The notes under the pieces: model-generated | Told to the model about the DNA's origin: nothing | Database searches by the model: none | The model's input: only the letters and a program-made list of their open reading frames with translations | Assembly: GCA_029938085.1 (NCBI GenBank) | Contig: JAPYOS010000005.1 | Coordinates: forward strand, 1 to 64,000 | Direction of reading: 5' to 3' | DNA from: Oceanospirillaceae bacterium | GTDB lineage: Bacteria; Pseudomonadota; Gammaproteobacteria; Pseudomonadales; Balneatricaceae | DNA length: 64,000 nucleotides | Position numbers and translations under genes: made by a program | Shown here: positions 9,634 to 19,709 of the stretch, in pieces | Numbering within the stretch: the first letter of the stretch is position 1 | Layout: every line of letters begins with the position of its first letter

Positions 9634-11115
9634 TTAGTTGAGTTTGATCCAGGTGGTCTTCAATTGGGTGAATTTATGCAAGGCATGCAGCGATAAATCA
9701 CGCCCAAAGCCCGATTGTTTATAGCCACCAAAAGGCGTGCTGAAGTCCAGCGCATCCATGGTATTCACCGACACAGTACCGGCTCGTAGAGCTTGTGCCA
9801 CACGGTGGGCACGGTTGATATTGAGGGTCCACACAGAAGCAGCTAAGCCATAAACGCTGTCGTTAGCCAAGGCAATGGCCTGTGCTTCGTCATCAAAGCT
9901 TATAATTGCCGCCACCGGACCAAACACTTCCTCTTGGGCAATACTCATGTGATTGGTGACATTATCAAACACAGTCGGGTACACATAAGCATCGCCTTGA
10001 TTACCTACACCATCCAAGATCAAGTCAGCACCCTCGGCCACACCACGGGCAATACGTTGGCGTACATTATTTGCATGCTTTTGATCGATCAGTGGGCCTA
10101 TTTGTGTGCTCGCTTCGAGGGGATCGCCCACCTTCATTGATTGTGCCTTAAGCAAGAACTTGGCAACAAATTCTTGCTTAATACTGGACTCGACCAAGAT
10201 ACGTGAGTTAGCCGAACACACCTCGCCTTGGTTAAAGAATATACCCATAGCCGCGCTTTCCACTGCGGCATCTAAGTCGCAATCCGCAAAGATAAGGTTG
10301 GGGCTCTTGCCACCAGTCTCTGGCCAGACTTGTTTCATATTGGACTGGGCCGAATAACCCATAAACAACTTTCCCACTTCGGTAGAGCCAGTAAAGGCAA
10401 GGCAATCAACATCTGCATGTAAACCCAGAGCTTTACCCACCACTTCACCTATACCGGTGACCACATTAAGCACGCCGTCGGGCACACCTGCTTGTTGAGC
10501 TAACTGAGCTAAACGCAGCGCCGTAAAAGGCGATTGTTCAGCGGGTTTTAATACTACTGAGTTACCACTTATTAAGGCTGGGGCTAACTTCCAAGCGGCA
10601 ATATCGAGGGGAAAATTCCACGGCACCACCGCCGCTACAACGCCTACAGGTTCACGGGTTATGGTAGCCACATTGTGACGATCAGTTGGAGCCACTTCGC
10701 CGTAGAGTTTGTCGATAGCTTCGGCATACCACTCAAAACAAGCGGCTGAACCTGGAATATCAATCGCCATGGCATCTTGTACAGGTTTGCCCACATTCAT
10801 GGACTCTAACAAAGCCAATTCTTCGGTATTTTGCAGGATCAAGGCCGCCAATTTTTTCATAATGCCTTTACGTTCGCTAGGCGCAAGGTTAGACCATACC
10901 CCCGCCGCAAAACTACGTTTGGCAGCCAACACTGCACCATCAACGTCAGCGCTGGTGCACGCCGCCATACTAGTCATTACCTGCCCATCGGCAGGATTGA
11001 TACAGTCGTAGGTAGCACCATCGCTGGCACCCACAAGTGCACCATCAATGAAGGCCTGACAGGGCAATGACAGGTTATTTTTCAGTTCATTCCAATAGGC
11101 TGGATCTTGCTTCAT
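9634..11115 (-). CDS. NAD(P)-dependent aldehyde dehydrogenase (PuuC-like)
   Basis: VVPWNFPLDIAAWKLAPAL, FTGSTEVGK, GQVCS-like GEVCSANSRILVE, EEVFGPVAAI. Confidence 0.88.
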   Translation of the reverse strand: MKQDPAYWNELKNNLSLPCQAFIDGALVGASDGATYDCINPADGQVMTSMAACTSADVDGAVLAAKRSFAAGVWSNLAPSERKGIMKKLAALILQNTEELALLESMNVGKPVQDAMAIDIPGSAACFEWYAEAIDKLYGEVAPTDRHNVATITREPVGVVAAVVPWNFPLDIAAWKLAPALISGNSVVLKPAEQSPFTALRLAQLAQQAGVPDGVLNVVTGIGEVVGKALGLHADVDCLAFTGSTEVGKLFMGYSAQSNMKQVWPETGGKSPNLIFADCDLDAAVESAAMGIFFNQGEVCSANSRILVESSIKQEFVAKFLLKAQSMKVGDPLEASTQIGPLIDQKHANNVRQRIARGVAEGADLILDGVGNQGDAYVYPTVFDNVTNHMSIAQEEVFGPVAAIISFDDEAQAIALANDSVYGLAASVWTLNINRAHRVAQALRAGTVSVNTMDALDFSTPFGGYKQSGFGRDLSLHALHKFTQLKTTWIKLN

Positions 11116-11270
11116 TGAAGGACTCTCGTATAGTGATTACAGTTGTTAGTAGCCATAATGCAACGAATAACGCGGCGACTAAATAACCCAAAGGGGTTAC
11201 TTCACTGGTACAGGAGAGATTGCAAAATTAGAAAGGAGCACGGCCTCAGGACAGGCCTAAGTTTCTTACG

Positions 11271-11303
11271 CACAAAAAAAAGGCACCCTAAGGTGCCCTT
11301 TAA
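11271..11303. terminator. rho-independent terminator
   Basis: aaaaaaaaGGCACCctaaGGTGCCcttt. Confidence 0.75.
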
Positions 11304-11450
11304 CTATTGATCCGGTGGTCAAATAGTCGTTCCCGCTCTATTTGTCCGTCGATCCAAAATATCTGCGTAAGTTGCGAACTTACTTGATAGTTTGAGTCTC
11401 GAATTACCCTTTGGGCAATGGAAAAACAGCCTTGTTTTTCTTCTATTAAA

Positions 11451-11533
11451 GCACCAACGCTCGGCCGACTTGCGACCATCAAGTTCCTAGTTAGCGGCTA
11501 CCTGACCGTGGGCCACTTTCTTGCTCAACGCAT
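11451..11533 (-). pseudogene. C-terminal remnant of a dipeptide-type ABC transporter SBP, homologous to the gene at 22473-24071
   Basis: Minus-strand translation ALSKKVAHGQVAAN*ELDGRKSAERWCF vs intact ALSKKLAHGDVAANWELDGGKAAERWWFA; truncated at the lrp' junction, W->stop. Confidence 0.8.
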
Positions 11534-11790
11534 TTATGATTGGTATCTCCAAGCACGAGCAGCAAACCATTGATCTATTGCTGGATGAGATGCACATGAT
11601 TCCCGAAGTGCAAGCGTCCTTTTTAATCACTGGGCGATACGATCTAATGGTGCAGGTCATCGCTCTAGATATGACACATTTGCGAGACTTAGCCTACCAA
11701 CACTTCACCCACCGAGCGGTGATTACACGTTTTGAAACGTCCATCATCTATCAAGGTCGAGAAAACTTTAGTGTGCCTTTAGACACCTAA
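11533..11790 (+). pseudogene. truncated lrp copy: RAM/effector-binding domain only, HTH missing
   Basis: Translation from ATG 11536 (MIGISKHEQQTIDLLLDEM...FSVPLDT) is the same as the C-terminal half of the Lrp at 2250-2759. Confidence 0.88.
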
Positions 11791-12279
11791 ATAAGGCCAT
11801 TGGCAGTACCTTATGCGAAGCTCAATCCAACAATTGGCGAAGGCTTGTTATTAGCCCGCTAGAGGCGTTACTTTCTAGCTTATGACAACCTGCACTCACC
11901 ACCTGCTCCCCTGCCACAAACACGTCTTTCACTGGATTGTGGTTAATGCCAAAGGTCCAGCGGTTGATGAGTTGCTCGGGCTTGGCCGCTGCTAACAACG
12001 GATGGCTTGTATCTAGAGTAATGAAATCGGCCCGTGCGCCCACGTGTAAACCTGCCTTTATATTACAGGCTGCATTGCCGCCGCTGACGCTGGCGTGGTA
12101 GATAAAGTCTCCTACACTCGGTTGTTCGCCACTATAAACACGGTTACGCTGTTGGTCGCGTAGGCGTTGGCCGTATTCTAACAAACGTAACTCTTCCGCC
12201 ACCGAAACACACACGTGGCTGTCGGAACCTATACCTAAACGGCCTCCTTGAGCCACTAAATCGGTGATAGGGAAAATGC
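11533..12279. repeat. direct repeat copy B: lrp 3' fragment plus hutF 3' region (undeleted)
   Basis: Matches 2502-2929 as described for copy A. Confidence 0.93.
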
Positions 12280-13180
12280 CGTCGCCTAAGTTAGCTTCGG
12301 TACTGGGGCACAATCCAACCACAGCTTGGCTTTTGGCAATAGTCTGCACTTCTTGTGCATTGACATGGGTGGCGTGAATCAAACACCAGCGGGCATCAAA
12401 ACCCACTTCATTAGCCAACCACTCTACTGGGCGCTGGCCACTCCATGCCACGCAGTCGTTGACTTCTTTCATTTGCTCGGCAATATGAATATGGACCGGC
12501 CAGTCTTGTGGCAAGCTCGTTAAGGCAGTCTCCATTTGCGATTTGGTAACGGCACGTAGTGAATGGAAACACAGGCCTTGATTATGAGTCAGAGCATTCA
12601 TGTTTTGACCCAACCGCTCTTGCAGGAGCAGGTACGCATCTAGGTCATGAATAAAACGCGCTTGGCCTGGGTTGGGCGCTCGGCCACCAAAGCCTGAGTG
12701 ACTATAGAGTACCGGCAATAAGGTTTGACCTATACCCGTATCTACTGCGGCTTGGCGTACTTGCAAGGCCATTTCTGCTGGGTTGTCGTAAGCTTGGCCA
12801 CTTTGTTGGTGGTGCAAATAATGAAACTCCGCCACTTGGGTATAACCGGCTTTGAGCATCTCTATATAGAGATAGGTGGCAATTTGCCCCACTTGCTCTG
12901 GGTTCAATTTAGCCACTAGCCCATACATAAGATCGCGCCAGCTCCAAAAACTGTCTTTTGGGTCTAAACAAACTTCTGCCAAACCAGCCATCGCGCGCTG
13001 AAATGCATGTGAATGCAAGTTCACCATACCGGGCAGCACAGGGCCATTAAGCACTACACAGCCGTCACTGGTTTGATTACTTGTAATCTGCTCAACAACA
13101 CCATCAACAACAGCGATTCTGACATTTTCTTCCCAAGAGGAAGCAATTAATGCCTGTTTAGCAAAATAGGTTTGATTCAT
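11822..13180 (-). CDS. hutF: formimidoylglutamate deiminase
   Basis: VLPGMVNLHSHAFQRAMAGLAEV, VHIHIAEQMKEVNDCVAWSGQRPVEWL, LIHATHVNAQEVQTIAKSQAVVGLCPSTEANLGDGIFP. Confidence 0.92.
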   Translation of the reverse strand: MNQTYFAKQALIASSWEENVRIAVVDGVVEQITSNQTSDGCVVLNGPVLPGMVNLHSHAFQRAMAGLAEVCLDPKDSFWSWRDLMYGLVAKLNPEQVGQIATYLYIEMLKAGYTQVAEFHYLHHQQSGQAYDNPAEMALQVRQAAVDTGIGQTLLPVLYSHSGFGGRAPNPGQARFIHDLDAYLLLQERLGQNMNALTHNQGLCFHSLRAVTKSQMETALTSLPQDWPVHIHIAEQMKEVNDCVAWSGQRPVEWLANEVGFDARWCLIHATHVNAQEVQTIAKSQAVVGLCPSTEANLGDGIFPITDLVAQGGRLGIGSDSHVCVSVAEELRLLEYGQRLRDQQRNRVYSGEQPSVGDFIYHASVSGGNAACNIKAGLHVGARADFITLDTSHPLLAAAKPEQLINRWTFGINHNPVKDVFVAGEQVVSAGCHKLESNASSGLITSLRQLLD

Positions 13181-13212
13181 AATAGTGCGCTCGCATAGCT
13201 TATATTTTCAAC

Positions 13213-13224
13213 TTGTATATACAA
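13213..13224. promoter_or_regulatory. candidate HutC operator in the hutF/hutC intergenic region
   Basis: Palindrome TTGTATATACAA, similar to the known TGTATATACA-like HutC core. Confidence 0.6.
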
Positions 13225-13281
13225 TACAGGAATTGGAATAGTCAAGTCAAGGCGGTATACTCAATACACGCCCAGTCGCCA

Positions 13282-14079
13282 ATGCCGGTTAAACCATTAG
13301 GAACCTTCGTGAACACTCCTTTGTCTGCAACAACTCAAAACCTGTTAGATGCCTTGCTTGATGCTTTACCCAGCACCAATGCACCGATATACGCGCGTTT
13401 AAAAAGTGCCATTACCGATAATGTAAATAACGGTATTTGGGTAGCAGAACAACGCTTGCCCTCTGAAGCCGAAATAGTACAAGCGATAGGCGTTAGCCGC
13501 ATGACGGTAAACCGTGCTCTGCGTGAACTGACAGCCGATGGCATTTTACACCGTCAGCAAGGCGTAGGCACCTTTGTAGCCCCAAAAAAAGCCCACTCAG
13601 CACTATTTGAGGTGCATAATATTGCCCAAGAAATTACCGACCGCGGACACATTCATAAAGTTGAAATTGTTATACTACAAGAAGTTAAAGCAAACACTGA
13701 CCAAGCATTACGGCTTGGATTGCGCACTGGTGAGATCATTTACAAGTCCGAGCTCATTCACTTTGAAAATGACCAACCCATTCAACTAGAAGAGCGCATT
13801 GTAAACGCCAGTTTAGCTCCAGATTATAGCCAACAAGATTTCACTAAACTCACGCCTTACGCCTACTTAAATCGTGTGGCGCCGATTACCGAAGGTGAAC
13901 ATTTGGTTGAAGCAGTTACGCCTAACCAATACGAAGCTACCAAGCTGGCTATTAACATACACCAAGCCTGCTTACAGATTAAACGCCGCACTTGGTCCAA
14001 CCAACAAATTGTAACCAGCGCACGGCTCCTGTCCCCAGGCCACCTGTTTCATCTTTTTGGCCATTTTGGCAGGCCTTAA
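13282..14079 (+). CDS. hutC: histidine utilisation repressor HutC (GntR family); start chosen at ATG 13282
   Basis: GntR HTH (RLPSEAEIVQAIGVSRMTVNRALRELTADGILHRQQGVGTFVA) and UTRA domain, next to hut genes. Confidence 0.9.
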   Translation: MPVKPLGTFVNTPLSATTQNLLDALLDALPSTNAPIYARLKSAITDNVNNGIWVAEQRLPSEAEIVQAIGVSRMTVNRALRELTADGILHRQQGVGTFVAPKKAHSALFEVHNIAQEITDRGHIHKVEIVILQEVKANTDQALRLGLRTGEIIYKSELIHFENDQPIQLEERIVNASLAPDYSQQDFTKLTPYAYLNRVAPITEGEHLVEAVTPNQYEATKLAINIHQACLQIKRRTWSNQQIVTSARLLSPGHLFHLFGHFGRP

Positions 14080-14129
14080 GCACGTTTTTTGAGCCAGCAC
14101 ATGCTTGCTTCAACTCCAAAATAGGCGTA

Positions 14130-14152
14130 TTGTATACATCTTGTATATACAT
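14130..14152. promoter_or_regulatory. candidate tandem HutC operator upstream of hutU
   Basis: tTGTATACAtctTGTATATACAt repeats the core found upstream of hutC. Confidence 0.6.
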
Positions 14153-14180
14153 GTAAGCTATGTGTTTTTTGGAGACAACC

Positions 14181-15872
14181 ATGTTAAGCCCTGCAGAACT
14201 CGCCGCTCGCCGCACCCGCGTTGGCACTATTACCGCCCCTACGGGCACTAAAATCAGCACCAAAAGCTGGATGACCGAAGCGCCGTTACGTATGCTCATG
14301 AACAACCTCGACCCAGAAGTGGCAGAGAACCCCAATGAGCTTGTGGTATACGGTGGCATAGGCCGTGCAGCGCGCGACTGGGAAAGTTACGACCAGATAG
14401 TAGCGTCGCTTACCGACCTTGAAGAAGACGAAACCTTGTTAGTACAGTCGGGCAAACCCGTGGGCGTATTCAAAACCCACAGCCATGCACCTCGTGTACT
14501 CATTGCCAACTCTAACCTTGTGCCACACTGGGCCACTTGGAATCACTTTAACGAGCTAGACGCCAAAGGCCTTGCCATGTACGGCCAAATGACAGCAGGC
14601 AGCTGGATTTACATAGGTAGCCAAGGCATTGTTCAAGGCACCTACGAAACTTTTGTAGAAGCAGGTCGACAGCATTTTGGCGGCAGCCTTACGGGCCGTT
14701 GGATATTAACGGCAGGTTTAGGCGGCATGGGTGGCGCTCAACCTTTGGCAGCGAGCCTTGCAGGCGCCTGTTCACTCAATATTGAATGCCAACAAAGCCG
14801 TATCGACTTCCGTTTACAAACGCGCTATTTAGACGAACAAGCAGACAACATCGACGACGCCCTTGCTCGTATCGCACACTACACCAAAACCGGAGAAGCT
14901 AAATCCATTGGCTTACATGGCAACGCCGCAGACATATTGCCAGAACTGGTTAAACGCGGCGTAAAACCCGACCTAGTCACAGATCAAACCTCGGCTCACG
15001 ATCCACTCAATGGCTACCTACCCCAAGGTATGGATTGGGACACCTACCGCGAGCAAGCTGCGTCTAACCCTGCGGCTACAACGGCAGCGGCCAAAGCCTC
15101 CATGGCAGTTCACGTTCGGGCCATGCTTGCGTTCCACGAGCAGGGTATTCCAACCGTAGACTACGGCAACAACATACGCCAAGTTGCACTGGAAGAAGGC
15201 GTAACTAATGCCTTTGATTTCCCAGGTTTTGTACCGGCCTACATTCGCCCGCTCTTTTGCCGTGGCGTTGGCCCGTTCCGTTGGGTGGCTTTGTCTGGCG
15301 ACAAAGAAGACATTTACCGTACCGATGCCAAGGTTAAAGAGCTTATTGCGGACGACGCCCATTTACACAACTGGCTCGACATGGCTCGCGCTCGCATTCA
15401 ATTCCAAGGGTTGCCAGCACGTATCTGTTGGGTAGGCCTTGGCCAGCGCGCCAAGTTAGGCTTAGCCTTTAATGAAATGGTGCGTAGTGGCGAACTCAAA
15501 GCCCCTATTGTCATTGGCCGTGACCATTTAGATTCAGGTTCGGTGGCCAGCCCTAACCGCGAAACCGAAGGTATGCAGGATGGTTCCGATGCGGTATCCG
15601 ACTGGCCGTTACTTAACGCCATGTTAAATACCGCCTCTGGAGCTACTTGGGTGTCGTTACACCATGGCGGCGGTGTGGGCATGGGTTTCTCTCAACATTC
15701 GGGTATGGTGATTGTATGTGACGGTACAGACGAAGCCGCCGAGCGTATTGCCCGCGTATTACATAACGACCCTGCCACCGGCGTGATGCGCCATGCAGAC
15801 GCCGGCTACGACATTGCCATTAACTGTGCCCAAGAACAGGGTTTAAACCTGCCAATGATTAACCCTCTTTAG
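14181..15872 (+). CDS. hutU: urocanate hydratase
   Basis: [73 protein letters not shown]-like [17 protein letters not shown]. Confidence 0.95.
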   Translation: MLSPAELAARRTRVGTITAPTGTKISTKSWMTEAPLRMLMNNLDPEVAENPNELVVYGGIGRAARDWESYDQIVASLTDLEEDETLLVQSGKPVGVFKTHSHAPRVLIANSNLVPHWATWNHFNELDAKGLAMYGQMTAGSWIYIGSQGIVQGTYETFVEAGRQHFGGSLTGRWILTAGLGGMGGAQPLAASLAGACSLNIECQQSRIDFRLQTRYLDEQADNIDDALARIAHYTKTGEAKSIGLHGNAADILPELVKRGVKPDLVTDQTSAHDPLNGYLPQGMDWDTYREQAASNPAATTAAAKASMAVHVRAMLAFHEQGIPTVDYGNNIRQVALEEGVTNAFDFPGFVPAYIRPLFCRGVGPFRWVALSGDKEDIYRTDAKVKELIADDAHLHNWLDMARARIQFQGLPARICWVGLGQRAKLGLAFNEMVRSGELKAPIVIGRDHLDSGSVASPNRETEGMQDGSDAVSDWPLLNAMLNTASGATWVSLHHGGGVGMGFSQHSGMVIVCDGTDEAAERIARVLHNDPATGVMRHADAGYDIAINCAQEQGLNLPMINPL

Positions 15873-15901
15873 CCATAACCAAGCAACCACTGAGACACAC
15901 T

Positions 15902-17437
15902 ATGTATACACTTGAAATCCAACCCGGTCAGGTTAACTTAAACCAACTTCGCCAAGTTGCTCGCAGCAACATTCGTGTAAGCCTTGCCGCTAGTGCCGCT
16001 CCCGCCATTAACAAAAGCCAAGATTTGGTCAACCAAATGATCGCCGAAGACCGCACGGTATACGGTATTAACACCGGCTTTGGCTTGCTGGCCAACACCC
16101 GCATAGAAGTAGAAGATTTAGAAGAGCTGCAACGCTCTATTGTTTTATCACATGCGGCAGGCATTGGTAAATTTATGGAAGATGCCACTGTACGGCTGAT
16201 GATGGTGCTTAAAGTAAATAGCTTATCCCGTGGCTTTTCGGGCATTCGCTTAAGCGTGATCGAAGCGTTGATGACCTTAATCAATACTGAAGTATTCCCC
16301 TGTATTCCAGAAAAAGGCTCAGTGGGCGCATCGGGCGATTTAGCACCTCTAGCGCACATGAGTGCGGTATTATTAGGCGAAGGCCAAGCCCGTTATCGTG
16401 GAGAAATCATCTCGGGTCAGGCTGCCCTTAAAATTGCGGGTTTAAACCCAGTTACTTTGGCCCCCAAAGAAGGCCTTGCACTATTAAACGGCACTCAAGC
16501 GTCTACTGCATTTGCACTACAGGGACTCTTCCATGCCGAAGATTTGTGGGCATCGGCCACCGTATGTGGAGCCCTGTCTGTGGAAGCTGCACTGGGCAGT
16601 CGTAGCCCATTTGATGCACGTATCCATGAAGTACGTGGCCATCAAGGTCAAATAGACACCGCCGCCGCTTATCGTCACTTATTGACCGACACCAGTGAAA
16701 TAGGCGCGTCTCATGATGGCTGCCACAAGGTACAAGACCCCTACTCATTGCGCTGTCAACCGCAGGTTATGGGTGCCTGTTTAGACCAAATTCGCCATGC
16801 GTCAAAGGTGCTCGCTATCGAGTCTAATGCAGTATCAGACAATCCGTTGGTATTTGCCGACCAAGGCGATATTATTTCTGGTGGTAACTTCCATGCCGAA
16901 CCGGTGGCCATGGTGGCAGACAATCTTGCTATCGCTATTGCCGAAATAGGCAGCCTTTCTGAGCGTCGCATGGCCTTGCTCATTGATTCGGCCTTAAGCC
17001 AATTACCCCCATTTTTAGTTAATAATGGCGGTGTGAATTCTGGTTTCATGATTGCACAGGTGACCGCTGCTGCTTTGGCGAGTGAAAACAAAACCTTTGC
17101 CCACCCAGCTAGCGTAGACAGCTTGCCAACGTCGGCCAACCAAGAAGATCATGTATCCATGGCCACCTTTGCCGCCAGACGTTTACGCGACATGAGCGAA
17201 AATACGCGGGGCATTTTAGCAGTAGAATTGTTGTCAGCGGTTCAGGGTTTAGATTTCCGTACTGGCCTGCTCTCCAGCCCATTACTAGAACAGGCGCGAT
17301 CGGGTTTGCGAGCTCAAGTCGCGTTTTACGACAAAGATCGTTATTTTGCCACCGACATCGCTAGTGCCAACGACTTGTTGGCCACGGCTTGCCATAATGA
17401 CATGATGCCTGCGCACACGTTACCCAGCTTAGGCTAG
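15902..17437 (+). CDS. hutH: histidine ammonia-lyase
   Basis: [35 protein letters not shown] (MIO motif), full length. Confidence 0.96.
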   Translation: MYTLEIQPGQVNLNQLRQVARSNIRVSLAASAAPAINKSQDLVNQMIAEDRTVYGINTGFGLLANTRIEVEDLEELQRSIVLSHAAGIGKFMEDATVRLMMVLKVNSLSRGFSGIRLSVIEALMTLINTEVFPCIPEKGSVGASGDLAPLAHMSAVLLGEGQARYRGEIISGQAALKIAGLNPVTLAPKEGLALLNGTQASTAFALQGLFHAEDLWASATVCGALSVEAALGSRSPFDARIHEVRGHQGQIDTAAAYRHLLTDTSEIGASHDGCHKVQDPYSLRCQPQVMGACLDQIRHASKVLAIESNAVSDNPLVFADQGDIISGGNFHAEPVAMVADNLAIAIAEIGSLSERRMALLIDSALSQLPPFLVNNGGVNSGFMIAQVTAAALASENKTFAHPASVDSLPTSANQEDHVSMATFAARRLRDMSENTRGILAVELLSAVQGLDFRTGLLSSPLLEQARSGLRAQVAFYDKDRYFATDIASANDLLATACHNDMMPAHTLPSLG

Positions 17438-17467
17438 CGCAGCACACGCTTTAAACGAGGAGTTAAT

Positions 17468-18697
17468 ATGGTACAGCCATCATTTGAGCAGGTTTATCAC
17501 GGCTTTCACGCAGCCACAATGGCTGCTACTGACGTGACAGACAGCAATGGCTACGGCATTATCGAAGACGCCGCTATGGCTGTGGCCAAGGGCAAAATTA
17601 TTTGGATTGGTAAAGCCATTGACCTGCCAGCCCATGATGCACCAACAACCCACTTAGGTGGTGGCTGGGTGACGCCTGGCCTCATTGACTGCCATACTCA
17701 CCTGGTATTTGGTGGAGACCGAGCCGCCGAATACGAAATGCGTTTGCAGGGTGCAAGCTACGAAGCCATAGCTAAAGCAGGTGGCGGCATTGTGTCTACC
17801 GTTACCGACACGCGCAAAGCCTCCGAAGCTGAATTATTCGCCAGCGCCAAAAAGCGTCTGAGTGCATTAATGAATGACGGGGTTACTTGTGTAGAGATTA
17901 AATCGGGGTACGGTTTAGACTTAGCCTCAGAAACCAAAATGCTGTCAGTGGCACGGCAGTTAGGCAACGCGCTGCCAGTAACCGTGCGCACAACTTGCTT
18001 GGCTGCCCACGCGCTGCCACCTGAGTACAAAGGCCAAGCAGATGCATACATCGACCTCGTATGTGAGCGTATACTGCCCTCAATTGCTCAAGCAGGGCTC
18101 GCTGACTCAGTAGATGGTTTCTGTGAAGGCATCGCCTTTTCTGTAGACCAAATTGAGCGCGTATTTCAAACTGCGCAACGCCTTGGCTTGCCCGTGAAAT
18201 TACACGCCGAACAGCTGTCCGATTTAGGCGGCTCTGGCCTTGCCGCCAAATACAACGCCTTATCGAGTGACCACTTAGAATACCTAAGCGACGCAGACGC
18301 TGTGGCTATGGCTAAAGCAGGCACTGTGGCAGTGATATTACCCGGTGCATTTTTTTGTTTAAAAGAAACTAAATTACCGCCTATTGCCCGCTTACGTGAA
18401 TTAGGCGTCGCCATGGCCGTTGCGAGTGATTCAAACCCAGGGTCTGCCCCAGTATTATCATTGCGGTTAATGATGAGCATGGCCTGCACCTTATTCGGTT
18501 TAACACCTCTGGAAGCCTTACAAGGCGTCACCATCCACGGCGCAAAAGCCTTAGGGTTGGGCGACTCTCATGGTCAGCTTAAACAAGGCTTTGCTGCCGA
18601 TTTTGTATGTTGGGACATTAACAAACCAGCAGAGCTTTGTTATTGGCTAGGGGGCCAGTTGGTAAAACACCGCGCCGTGGCCGGAGAAATGACGTGA
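17468..18697 (+). CDS. hutI: imidazolonepropionase
   Basis: [70 protein letters not shown]. Confidence 0.95.
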   Translation: MVQPSFEQVYHGFHAATMAATDVTDSNGYGIIEDAAMAVAKGKIIWIGKAIDLPAHDAPTTHLGGGWVTPGLIDCHTHLVFGGDRAAEYEMRLQGASYEAIAKAGGGIVSTVTDTRKASEAELFASAKKRLSALMNDGVTCVEIKSGYGLDLASETKMLSVARQLGNALPVTVRTTCLAAHALPPEYKGQADAYIDLVCERILPSIAQAGLADSVDGFCEGIAFSVDQIERVFQTAQRLGLPVKLHAEQLSDLGGSGLAAKYNALSSDHLEYLSDADAVAMAKAGTVAVILPGAFFCLKETKLPPIARLRELGVAMAVASDSNPGSAPVLSLRLMMSMACTLFGLTPLEALQGVTIHGAKALGLGDSHGQLKQGFAADFVCWDINKPAELCYWLGGQLVKHRAVAGEMT

Positions 18698-19281
18698 GCA
18701 CTGATACAAGTAACGTCACTATCCATACGCCAAACGACTTTATTACCATGCCTTGGCGTAACGGCTTAGGCTCCACCATTGAACTACTCAAACATCAACC
18801 AGATGATTCCTTTACATGGCGCCTTAGCATGGCTGACGTCACTCAAGACGGCGCCTTCTCCGACTTTTCTGGCTACGATCGGTGTTTGATTTTGGTAAGT
18901 GGCAACGGCATAACGTTATCCGACGACCAGGGCCAAAGTTGGCCTCTTGAGAAGCAGCTAGATGTGGCGCATTTTAAAGGCGAAGACCTGGTTAATGCCG
19001 AGCTCCATAACGGTCCTATTCGTGACTTTAACCTCATGACTAAACGGCAAAATTGTATTGCTACCCTAGTCACGAGCCAGCAACAAAACCAACAACAAAC
19101 CGCCTTAAATGGTGATGTTTTTTTGCTCTTCAATGTACAGGGCGAGACTTCCTTTGCGCTCGACGGTCAGCCTTTGCAAGAACTAGAAGAACAGCATTTA
19201 ATGCAGCTTGACCCCAGTGCAATAAGCCACTGCTATTGCACTGGGGATGCGTGGGCAGGCATTCTCATCACCTATATTTAG
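18694..19281 (+). CDS. hutD: HutD family protein; GTG start overlapping the hutI stop
   Basis: [16 protein letters not shown]...[36 protein letters not shown]. Confidence 0.88.
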   Translation: MSTDTSNVTIHTPNDFITMPWRNGLGSTIELLKHQPDDSFTWRLSMADVTQDGAFSDFSGYDRCLILVSGNGITLSDDQGQSWPLEKQLDVAHFKGEDLVNAELHNGPIRDFNLMTKRQNCIATLVTSQQQNQQQTALNGDVFLLFNVQGETSFALDGQPLQELEEQHLMQLDPSAISHCYCTGDAWAGILITYI

Positions 19282-19301
19282 CCCGCATCTACAGGTGGCG
19301 A

Positions 19302-19464
19302 TTAGCCACCGTAAACACTAAAGCCAAACCACTTATTGCTTATTTTGTCATAGGTGCCATTTTCAAGAATGGTACTAATGGCGTGACTAAGCTGATCACG
19401 CAATTGCGTATCTTCTTTACGTACACCAATACCCGCACCCGGCCCAAAAAAGCGATTGCCGAAA
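19302..19464 (-). pseudogene. C-terminal remnant of a HisJ/ArgT-like polar amino-acid SBP
   Basis: Minus-strand translation [52 protein letters not shown]. Confidence 0.82.
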
Positions 19465-19700
19465 AAATTAATTTATTGGTAATTTGCGATGAATTCTGTC
19501 ACTGGGCAAGAGAACTAAGCGACAATGTATTGAGCGTCACCACCAATACAGGGTTAGTATTTAGGTCTAAAGGTGCGATGAGTGTATTAAACAATTTGTT
19601 AGTCGACGATGTCATCAATGAACTGGGGGATGTGGCTATGGCTCACATGCAAAAGGTAACCGATCTGTCGTCTCAATTTGCAGGGTATGAGAGCCAATAA
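19456..19700 (+). pseudogene. C-terminal (SIS domain) remnant of an RpiR/MurR-family regulator
   Basis: [74 protein letters not shown] with no HTH. Confidence 0.75.
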
Positions 19701-19709
19701 CAAGGCACG

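Noticed and set aside
11300-11482. Minus ORF of 60 aa
   Set aside because: Its start lies in the SBP relic but in a different frame from the SBP-like reading; no family recognised
2502-12279. Composite transposon or genomic island with its own integrase
   Set aside because: Direct repeats are gene fragments, not IS elements; no transposase, integrase or attachment-site structure seen
19236-19700. ORF of 154 aa as a real gene
   Set aside because: Its first part is antisense to a HisJ-like relic and its second part is an RpiR tail; it is a chimera of two remnants
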